DNA of 5,107 nucleotides, taken from Granulosicoccaceae bacterium (lineage in GTDB: Bacteria > Pseudomonadota > Gammaproteobacteria > DAOVJZ01). The notes under the pieces were generated by a model that searched no databases, was not told the origin of the DNA, and saw nothing but the letters and a program-made list of their open reading frames with translations. The position numbers were made by a program, and so were the translations under genes. The DNA lies in contig DAOVJZ010000136.1 of the NCBI GenBank assembly GCA_030632035.1, forward strand, positions 1-5,107. The letters are read 5' to 3'. Shown piece after piece: positions 1-4,569 of the stretch; positions within the stretch are counted from its first letter, which is position 1; each line of letters opens with the position of its first letter.

Positions 1-37
1 AGGGGCTTTCTGTGACGTTGGGTGTCGTTCTCTTTTG

Positions 38-73
38 AATACTTTTCTCTTGGACAAGCAAGAGAAAAGTATT
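38..73. repeat. Perfect 15-bp inverted repeat (hairpin), part of an extragenic repeat
   Basis: The arm aatacttttctcttg (38-52) is exactly complementary to 59-73, with a 6-nt loop (53-58). The stem is AT-rich and no clean T-tract follows on either strand, so it is not a typical intrinsic terminator, although it lies downstream of the leftward PilZ gene. The 6-mer tgtcgt occurs on both sides (23-28 and 75-80), and ttttg directly abuts or overlaps each end (33-37 and 72-76). From memory, hairpins of this type flanked by aaaag-rich arms recur between genes in several gammaproteobacterial genomes. This copy may therefore belong to a dispersed family that continues off the left edge. The pairing is certain; the identity and function are inferred. 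Confidence 0.75.
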
Positions 74-80
74 TTGTCGT

Positions 81-98
81 GCGGGGGCGAATCCCCGC
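81..98. repeat. GC-rich hairpin next to the 15-bp inverted repeat
   Basis: The arms gcgggg (81-86) and ccccgc (93-98) pair perfectly, and a G-T wobble at 87/92 closes a CGAA tetraloop. The hairpin begins 7 bp after the AT-rich inverted repeat ends, so the two may form one composite extragenic element. On the + strand only a short ttt follows the stem, so terminator activity is possible but weak. No gene reading into it from the left is visible. Confidence 0.55.
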
Positions 99-137
99 TT
101 TAGAACCATCGCGTTAGTGACAAAGCAATTTCATTAC

Positions 138-164
138 GAGATTCCCGCTTTCGCGGGAATGACG
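138..164. repeat. REP-like palindromic unit 1 (CCCGC/GCGGG stem)
   Basis: The unit reads gag, then attcccgc (141-148), loop tttc (149-152), gcgggaat (153-160), then gacg. The 8-bp stem is perfect. Short palindromes of the form CGTCATTCCCGCGAAAGCGGG are, as I recall, very common between genes in proteobacteria. A second unit with the same outer sequence but a different inner stem follows 38 bp downstream. The position just beyond the PilZ stop suits a 3' mRNA-end or REP-type element. Confidence 0.7.
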
Positions 165-175
165 ATTTCTGTTAT

Positions 176-203
176 GAGATTCTGGCTCAAGGCCAGAATG
201 ACG
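176..203. repeat. REP-like palindromic unit 2 (TGGC/GCCA stem)
   Basis: The unit reads gag, then attctggc (179-186), loop tcaag (187-191), gccagaat (192-199), then gacg. The 8-bp stem is perfect. It shares gagattc at the left and gaatgacg at the right with unit 1, while the inner base pairs differ but remain complementary. It ends about 30 bp from the stop codon of the leftward PilZ gene, so it would lie in the 3' end of that transcript. Confidence 0.7.
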
Positions 204-232
204 GCAAGGTGAGAATGGTGGAAAAAGAAAAA

Positions 233-592
233 CTATTTCCCAAGCTCACTCAATTCACGATTTACAAGTTCGGCATCACCGAGATTGACTTCCATGAGTC
301 GGCGCAGGTGGGTGATGCTATCCAGATCTATGTTTTTGGTTTCAAGACCTAGATAGTTGTTATCAATATGGGCAACAGCAGTTTCCATATGAATATCGAT
401 CTCACCATTACCCAGTTTGAGATCTACGACCAGGAAACTGCCATTCTCGCCTTCCCATGGTTTATCCAGTTCAACCAGTACACCGTGTAGTGATATATCA
501 ATCAGGTGTGCAGTCCATTGTCGTTCAATATCTGACAACTGCACATATGCATCAAAGGGGACTCGGGTAAATCGGCGTCGTTCTTCTGTCAT
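233..592 (-). CDS. Small PilZ-domain c-di-GMP-binding protein (PA4608/MapZ-like)
   Basis: A 119-residue cytoplasmic protein that is essentially one PilZ domain. The c-di-GMP-binding RxxxR motif is R6-R10 near the N-terminus, and the D/NxSxxG motif is D32-x-S34-x-x-G37; both are intact. The barrel ends near LGLE (81-84). A C-terminal helix, DLDSITHLRRLMEVNLGD (89-106), strongly resembles my recollection of P. aeruginosa PA4608 (MapZ), which regulates a chemotaxis methyltransferase. That partner is not in this window, so the target here is unknown. The ATG at 592 places RxxxR at the usual N-terminal distance. No Shine-Dalgarno sequence is visible before it. The gene starts 20 bp after the FHA gene stop, which suggests one transcript and possibly translational coupling. 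Family assignment is firm; orthology to MapZ is likely but unproven. Confidence 0.93.
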   Translation of the reverse strand: MTEERRRFTRVPFDAYVQLSDIERQWTAHLIDISLHGVLVELDKPWEGENGSFLVVDLKLGNGEIDIHMETAVAHIDNNYLGLETKNIDLDSITHLRRLMEVNLGDAELVNRELSELGK

Positions 593-612
593 GATTGGAG
601 TATAGACAGAGT

Positions 613-1209
613 TCAGGCATCTGTCAGATAGAATTGAAGTTGGATATTGCCAATATTGATCATGTCACCGTCGTTCAGGAGCTTGCTGGCCTCATTGATT
701 ATTTCCCCCTCAACCTCGGGTGGTATTTCCCCTTGTAATGGGGTGAGGTAGTAACCATCATGGCGACGTGCGATGGCCGCAGTTTTGTCGATATTAGTCA
801 CAGTGCCTTCGAGCAGGATAGTTTTTCCCAGGTTGGTGCCATTCATGATTTGTATCCAGCCCTTCGTAGTGGGGTGAAGTACTTTTTCTGTTGGCATGGC
901 ATCAAAACCTTTTTTTGATTGCTCATGTGAAAACGTGAAGGTATGTTTGCCGAGACGAAACATGTCGCCATTGTTTAATTCGTGACGTGATGTTTTGTTA
1001 TTGTTTACAAAAACACCAGTCGATTTACTGATATCTTCCAGAATAAATTTGTCACCTTCGGGTCTGATGGATGCGTGCTGAGGTTCGATTGCCAGACTTT
1101 CAACAGGCAATGTACACGACGTGTCTTGCCCGATAATGATCTCTTCATTATCCGGCAACAAAAATTCGTCGAGAGTTTTTCCCTTAAAAGAAAGAAGTAG
1201 CTTGATCAT
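613..1209 (-). CDS. Tandem FHA-like domain protein with degenerate phosphopeptide site
   Basis: A 198-residue protein with no signal peptide or membrane segment. Residues about 1-95 form an FHA domain: IIIG (24-27), QHASI (44-48), STGVFVNN (63-70) and NNGDMFRLG (79-87) follow the family pattern. Residues about 115-195 look like a second, weaker FHA fold, with GWIQIMNGTNLGK (117-129) and LLNDGDMINIG (177-187). FHA domains normally bind phosphothreonine through Arg of GR, Ser of SxxH, and Asn. Here these positions are Q28, E42 and T64, so classical binding is doubtful in domain 1, and domain 2 lacks the motif altogether. The ATG at 1209 is preceded by AAGG with 7-nt spacing (complement of 1217-1220), the clearest ribosome site of the leftward genes. 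The PilZ gene follows after 20 bp. A signalling scaffold role is inferred; the real function is unknown. Confidence 0.9.
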   Translation of the reverse strand: MIKLLLSFKGKTLDEFLLPDNEEIIIGQDTSCTLPVESLAIEPQHASIRPEGDKFILEDISKSTGVFVNNNKTSRHELNNGDMFRLGKHTFTFSHEQSKKGFDAMPTEKVLHPTTKGWIQIMNGTNLGKTILLEGTVTNIDKTAAIARRHDGYYLTPLQGEIPPEVEGEIINEASKLLNDGDMINIGNIQLQFYLTDA

Positions 1210-1230
1210 CCAGATACCTTGTTTTTCTTA

Positions 1231-1257
1231 ATTATACTTCTAATAGAGGTTAACCAA
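1231..1257 (-). promoter_or_regulatory. Candidate sigma-70 promoter for the FHA-PilZ pair
   Basis: Read on the minus strand, a perfect -10 TATAAT (1231-1236) is preceded by TTGGTT (1252-1257) with a 15-bp spacer, shorter than the usual 16-18. The transcript would start near 1224, leaving a leader of about 15 nt that just includes the AAGG ribosome site. Read-through from yfjD is also possible, as no terminator is seen in the gap. Confidence 0.4.
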
Positions 1258-1265
1258 TATACACT

Positions 1266-1293
1266 GGTTCACAAAATGACATACCAGGTTCAC
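1266..1293. repeat. Direct repeat GTGAACC, 21 bp apart, upstream of the FHA promoter
   Basis: On the + strand ggttcac occurs at 1266-1272 and 1287-1293, a period of 21 bp or about two DNA turns. On the minus strand this is GTGAACC twice, with the nearer copy 8 bp upstream of the candidate -35. The geometry would suit a tandem-binding activator. A weak 5-bp pairing (ctggt 1264-1268 with accag 1283-1287) also exists but has no T-run, so it does not look like a terminator. Confidence 0.35.
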
Positions 1294-1316
1294 TCCCGAT
1301 TTGTATTTTCCTGTTT

Positions 1317-2588
1317 TTATTTTTTGCGCAAAGTCGGGTTAATGCGTGCCATTTTTACCGAGTTTGCTGTTGTTTGCACAATATCTATCGGGTAACCGGC
1401 CAGTAACAGGCTAGTGCCCGGTTCAGGAATAGTTTCGAGATATTCCAGTACCAATCCATTGAGCGTCTTGGGTCCTTCGGCAGGGAGTTCCCAGTTCATG
1501 ACGCGGTTCAGTTCACGAATATTAACACTGCCATCGACCAGAAAAGTTCCGTCTTCTTGTGGATGTATTTCACGAATATTGGAGGCTGGGTCAGTAGTAA
1601 ATTCGCCGACGATCTCTTCCAGAATATCTTCGAGTGTAACCAGCCCCTGAATATCACCATATTCATTAACGACAAAACCGATGCGACGTTTTTGTCGTTG
1701 AAAATTCAGTAATTGCTGATTAAGCGGAGTCCCTTCTGGAACAAAATAAGGTTCGCGTAAATTTGATTCCAGCGTTTTCTTGTCCAGAGAACCCTGTGTT
1801 AGTAAAGGCAGTATCCTTTTTATATGTATCAGACCCACGATATTATCAATACCATCACGACAGGCCGGGATACGAGTATGCGCTGATGAGGTTAATTGTT
1901 TCTGGATATCATCCCATTCATCATCCAGATCAACAGAAAATATTTCATTACGCGGGATCATAATGTCTTCTACCGTGACTTTTTCCAGATCAAGCACACT
2001 CAGCAACATTTTTTGATGTCGACGCGGGATCAATGCGCCAGCCTCATTAACAACAGTACGCAGTTCTTCTGTGGTCAGGTGTTGTAAGCCAGTTTCTTTT
2101 GGATCAACCCCGAGCATTTTTAACAGCGAGTTCGCAAAAAGATTAATTACCCAGACAAATGGATGTGCTATCCAGAGTAATGGAGCCAGAATATAACTGG
2201 CCGGAAAGGCAATACGTTCAGGGTGAAGAGCCGCCAGCGTCTTGGGAGTAACTTCGGCAAAGATCAGGATAATCAGCGTAAGCACACCAGCACCAATAGC
2301 AATACTGGCTTCACCTTCACCAAGCAGTCGCATAGCAATTAATGTCGTGATCGAAGAAGCCAGAATATTAACAAAATTATTGCCGAACAGAATAAGTCCG
2401 ATCAATCGATCTGGTCGTTGCAACATTTGTTCAGCACGCATTGCGCCGGGGTGTTTTATTTTGGACAAATGACGCAGGCGATAACGATTCAGACTCAGCA
2501 AACCCGTTTCCGAACCCGAGAAGAAAGCAGACAAGATAATAAGAAATACAACGATACCAAACAGGATCGATAAGGGGATGTCGTTCAA
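1317..2588 (-). CDS. yfjD: CNNM/CorC-type membrane transporter (YfjD/CorB family), TTG start
   Basis: A 423-residue inner-membrane protein of the CNNM family (DUF21, CBS pair, CorC_HlyC domain), linked to Mg2+/Co2+ transport or efflux. The DUF21 region has hydrophobic segments at about 4-23, 61-85, 93-113 and 126-152, with SGSETG (24-29), GNNFVNILAS (69-78) and AEVTPK (111-116). CBS1 starts around VEDIMIPRNE (206-215). CBS2 contains VVNEYGDIQGLVTLEDILEE (306-325). The C-terminal CorC_HlyC domain spans about 345-415. Similarity to E. coli YfjD as I recall it is strong throughout. The start is TTG (complement of 2586-2588): no ATG or GTG lies between it and the in-frame stop at 2637-2639, and the resulting N-terminus has the same length as E. 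coli YfjD. A weak GAGG (2600-2603) lies 11 nt upstream. It begins 40 bp after the ypjD stop, so the two are probably co-transcribed. Substrate direction is not shown by the sequence. Confidence 0.95.
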   Translation of the reverse strand: MNDIPLSILFGIVVFLIILSAFFSGSETGLLSLNRYRLRHLSKIKHPGAMRAEQMLQRPDRLIGLILFGNNFVNILASSITTLIAMRLLGEGEASIAIGAGVLTLIILIFAEVTPKTLAALHPERIAFPASYILAPLLWIAHPFVWVINLFANSLLKMLGVDPKETGLQHLTTEELRTVVNEAGALIPRRHQKMLLSVLDLEKVTVEDIMIPRNEIFSVDLDDEWDDIQKQLTSSAHTRIPACRDGIDNIVGLIHIKRILPLLTQGSLDKKTLESNLREPYFVPEGTPLNQQLLNFQRQKRRIGFVVNEYGDIQGLVTLEDILEEIVGEFTTDPASNIREIHPQEDGTFLVDGSVNIRELNRVMNWELPAEGPKTLNGLVLEYLETIPEPGTSLLLAGYPIDIVQTTANSVKMARINPTLRKK

Positions 2589-2628
2589 GGAGTGTTTTGC
2601 CTCAGCATTGTTTTCAGCATACGAATTT

Positions 2629-3435
2629 TTATTGGTTTAAAATCAGTTCCAGCACCAGCTTGGAACCAAAATAGGCCAGTAATAAAACGATAAAGCCAGT
2701 CAATGTCCAGCGAATGGCAACACGACCACGCCAGCCAAACATGGTTCGGCCCCATAATAGAATTCCAAAGACCACCCATGCAAACATGGACAGGACAGTT
2801 TTATGCACCAGATGTTGGGCAAAAATGTCTTTTAGAAAGAAAGCACCGCTAATCAGTGAAACACTCAGCAGAATAAAACCGATTGAGATCATCTGAAACA
2901 ACAGTTTTTCCATTGTTTCCAGTGGAGGTAGATTACGAATAAAACCACCGGGATGGTGACCGTGCAAATGACGATCCTGAATTGAAAGCACCAGCGCCTG
3001 TAGTGCGGCAATACTTAACAGGCTATAAGCCATAATAGAAAACAGGATATGAGCTTTGATACCGGGAGCAGTATCGGTCGGGAGCAGATGTGTGCTACTG
3101 AAACCCATATCGAGTAATACTGTGATACCCGCAATAGGCAAAATGGCAATCCCCAGGTTGGCAATTGGCCGAAACAGGGAAGCGATCAAATAAATAAGAA
3201 CTACACACCAGGCAACAAAAGAAATGGCGTTGAAGAAACCAATATTGATACCTTGTTCATTGAGCATCACCTGTGAGAGTGCAAACCCGTGTAACATCAG
3301 CGCAAGCGTGGTGAACGCGATATAGACGGGTTTGAATGAATGAGTTTGTTGTAGTTTCTGTAGCTGTTTGCTGGCCATGAAGCCACCGATCAGGTACAGA
3401 ATACAGGCAAGTGCGCTAAAAATGTTGATTTCCAT
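2629..3435 (-). CDS. ypjD: YpjD-family inner membrane protein (cytochrome c assembly CcsA/CcmC-like)
   Basis: A 268-residue polytopic membrane protein with about eight hydrophobic segments, the usual length for YpjD. Family landmarks are LPPLETMEKLLF (169-180), the HKTVLSMFAW segment (211-220), GWRGR (234-238) and LAYFGSKLV (253-261), matching E. coli YpjD as I remember it. The fold belongs to the haem-handling CcsA/CcmC superfamily. Histidines H49, H129 and H211 in or near membrane segments are candidate haem ligands, but the tryptophan-rich WWD motif of true cytochrome c assembly proteins is not apparent, so haem export should not be assumed. A loop at 154-164 carries four histidines (DRHLHGHHPGG). 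The ATG at 3435 keeps the first membrane segment and fits the E. coli N-terminus, but no Shine-Dalgarno sequence precedes it. yfjD follows 40 bp downstream, and ffh lies divergently beyond one inserted gene. Confidence 0.94.
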   Translation of the reverse strand: MEINIFSALACILYLIGGFMASKQLQKLQQTHSFKPVYIAFTTLALMLHGFALSQVMLNEQGINIGFFNAISFVAWCVVLIYLIASLFRPIANLGIAILPIAGITVLLDMGFSSTHLLPTDTAPGIKAHILFSIMAYSLLSIAALQALVLSIQDRHLHGHHPGGFIRNLPPLETMEKLLFQMISIGFILLSVSLISGAFFLKDIFAQHLVHKTVLSMFAWVVFGILLWGRTMFGWRGRVAIRWTLTGFIVLLLAYFGSKLVLELILNQ

Positions 3436-3447
3436 ATATGTATAAAT

Positions 3448-3476
3448 AGTATCAGTATCAGTCGTTATTTTGTGAA
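3448..3476 (-). promoter_or_regulatory. Candidate sigma-70 promoter for ypjD-yfjD
   Basis: On the minus strand TTCACA (3471-3476, 5 of 6 to consensus), a 17-bp spacer and GATACT (3448-3453, 4 of 6) form a reasonable promoter. The implied start near 3441 leaves only about 6 nt before the ypjD ATG, which fits the lack of a Shine-Dalgarno sequence there. GATACT lies in a short tandem repeat (agtatc twice, 3448-3459), so the -10 match could be incidental. Confidence 0.35.
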
Positions 3477-3536
3477 TTTTTGGTCAATTCGCCCCCAATC
3501 CCTCGAGAAGACAGGCATTTGGTTAAAAATCCCTCA

Positions 3537-3558
3537 AAATCAGAACCATATCACATAA
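3537..3558. promoter_or_regulatory. Degenerate CRP-like palindrome
   Basis: Aligned by hand to the E. coli CRP consensus, 15 of 22 positions agree. The core reads TCAGA-N6-TCACA against TGTGA-N6-TCACA, so the right half is perfect and the left half matches 3 of 5. Further TGTGA motifs lie at 3471-3475 and 3628-3632 with poor partner halves. The site is about 170 bp upstream of the predicted cyclic-nucleotide phosphodiesterase and about 110 bp from ypjD. A chance match is quite possible in AT-rich DNA. Confidence 0.25.
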
Positions 3559-3718
3559 AAAAACTGGATTTTTTCTCTATTTAACCGAGTTACTTAGAAA
3601 TTGAGCCAATTATAGTCTTTAATTAGATGTGATTGAGAAATAAGTGATTTTTAAAGAAATAGGCTTGTCACCACCAGAAGGGTAGTGTCAGGTTTTTTTA
3701 TGGGGCAACAAGAAGAAA

Positions 3719-4492
3719 ATGAAAATAAGAGTGCTTGGATGCAGCGGCGGAATTGGTGCCGGTCTGCGTACCACATCCTATCTGATTGATGATGATATCC
3801 TGCTCGATGCTGGTACCGGGGTAGGCGATCTCACCGATGTGGAAATGTCCAAAATTCGTCATGTTTTCCTGACGCATTCCCATCTTGATCATGTGACGTC
3901 ATTACCATTGTTGATAGACAGTATTTTTGATCATATCGATGAGCCACTTATTGTTCATGCACAAGCGGAAACGATCGAAGTATTAAAGAACCACTTCTTT
4001 AATTGGGACATCTGGCCTGACTTCGCAGAATTACCTACGCGTGAAGAAGCCGTCATGACATACAAAACGATCAAACCGGGTGATATTCACGAGGTGGGTG
4101 GTCGTACCTTTGAAGTGATACCGGTTAATCATATTGTACCAACGGTGGGTTATCGCATTGTTTCACCCAAGGGTGGGGTGTTTGCGTTTTCGGGAGATAC
4201 CACGACTAATGATACTTTCTGGGCAGCATTGAATGCTCATGACAAACTGGATTTGTTGTTTGTGGAAGTTGCATTTGAAGATGCTCATCTGGAGCTGAGC
4301 AAGCAGTCACGCCATTACTGCCCCCAGTTGCTGGCTGATGATTTGAAGAAACTCAATCACCATCCTGAGATATATCTGACCCATTTTAACCCTGGCCGTG
4401 AGCGTGAAGAGGCCATATATAAAGAATGTCTGGCTCAATTGGGCAATAAGGCCTTTAAACGATTGGCCGCCAACGACACTTTCGAATTATAA
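3719..4492 (+). CDS. MBL-fold metallohydrolase, probable class II 3',5'-cyclic-nucleotide phosphodiesterase
   Basis: A 257-residue cytoplasmic enzyme with no signal peptide. The N-terminus follows the metallo-beta-lactamase pattern (LGCSGGIGAG at 6-15, then LLDAGTG at 28-34). Metal ligands are visible in order: H53, H55, D57 and H58 in HSHLDH, H138 in VNHIVPTVGY, D160 in SGDTTT, and H222 in LTHFNP; H199 sits in the equivalent of the family's substrate-side loop. HxHLDH rather than HxHGDH, together with the VNHIVPTVGY context, points to the class II cyclic-nucleotide phosphodiesterases (yeast PDE1, Vibrio CpdP) rather than RNase Z. The full class II signature is not matched, because P63 occupies an aliphatic position. 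cAMP hydrolysis is therefore probable, not certain. The ATG at 3719 has only a weak AAGAAG 3 nt upstream. The gene sits between ypjD and ffh, which are direct neighbours in E. coli, and runs toward ffh with a 69-bp gap and no terminator. Confidence 0.93.
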   Translation: MKIRVLGCSGGIGAGLRTTSYLIDDDILLDAGTGVGDLTDVEMSKIRHVFLTHSHLDHVTSLPLLIDSIFDHIDEPLIVHAQAETIEVLKNHFFNWDIWPDFAELPTREEAVMTYKTIKPGDIHEVGGRTFEVIPVNHIVPTVGYRIVSPKGGVFAFSGDTTTNDTFWAALNAHDKLDLLFVEVAFEDAHLELSKQSRHYCPQLLADDLKKLNHHPEIYLTHFNPGREREEAIYKECLAQLGNKAFKRLAANDTFEL

Positions 4493-4493
4493 T
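4463..4493 (+). promoter_or_regulatory. Candidate promoter for ffh inside the upstream gene's 3' end
   Basis: A perfect TATAAT (4488-4493) overlaps the stop codon of the phosphodiesterase-like gene, with TTGGCC (4463-4468) 19 bp before it. The spacing is long and the -35 weak. Transcription would start near 4500, giving ffh a leader of about 60 nt that contains the short upstream ORF. Confidence 0.3.
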
Positions 4494-4539
4494 ACCTGTC
4501 CCTGAACTACAGAGTTACCTGTGCCGAGAAGGTCGAGGC

Positions 4540-4569
4540 ATGGGATATAACCATTTAAAATATGTTTGA
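4540..4569 (+). CDS. Possible 9-residue upstream ORF overlapping the ffh start
   Basis: An ATG at 4540 opens a nine-codon frame, MGYNHLKYV, ending in TGA at 4567-4569. It is preceded by GAGAAGG (4526-4532) with 7-nt spacing, the best Shine-Dalgarno match in the rightward block. The ffh ATG (4562-4564), in another frame, has no such site at a normal distance. The stop lies just past the ffh ATG, so a terminating ribosome could reinitiate on ffh (translational coupling). The peptide has no recognisable attenuator composition. With an ORF this short, chance must be considered. Confidence 0.25.
   Translation: MGYNHLKYV

Larger units (their letters stand above)
3436..3718. other. Divergent intergenic region between ypjD and the phosphodiesterase-like gene
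   Basis: This is 283 AT-rich bases without a convincing ORF or RNA gene. It must hold the start signals of both flanking transcripts. Visible elements are a candidate ypjD promoter, a degenerate CRP-like palindrome, and the 8-mer aatccctc at 3497-3504 and 3528-3535 (31 bp apart, about three DNA turns). For the rightward gene the best promoter guess is weak: TTGAGC (3601-3606), a 17-bp spacer and TAGATG (3624-3629), with TATAGT (3611-3616) as an alternative -10. Confidence 0.5.

Noticed and set aside
138..203. Possible CRISPR array
   Set aside because: There are only two units, each a palindrome with a different inner stem, and no regular spacers or cas genes. A REP-like pair fits better.
1414..2472. 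Several rightward ORFs of 60-80 codons
   Set aside because: They are antisense to the yfjD coding region, which shows full-length family conservation, and none has a recognisable motif.
3557..3574. A-run and T-run around ctgga as a bidirectional terminator
   Set aside because: The pairing is only A with T and there is no GC stem. Neither flanking gene ends here, since both start away from this region.
3700..3789. ATG at 3700 as an earlier start for the MBL hydrolase
   Set aside because: It is in a different frame and ends after 29 codons. The MBL N-terminal pattern begins right at the ATG at 3719.
3719..4492. RNase Z (tRNA 3' processing)
   Set aside because: The metal motif is HSHLDH rather than the HxHGDH typical of RNase Z, and the VNHIVPTVGY context fits class II phosphodiesterases better.
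4493..4561. Intrinsic terminator between the hydrolase gene and ffh
   Set aside because: No stem longer than about 4 bp followed by a T-run is present, so read-through is more likely.
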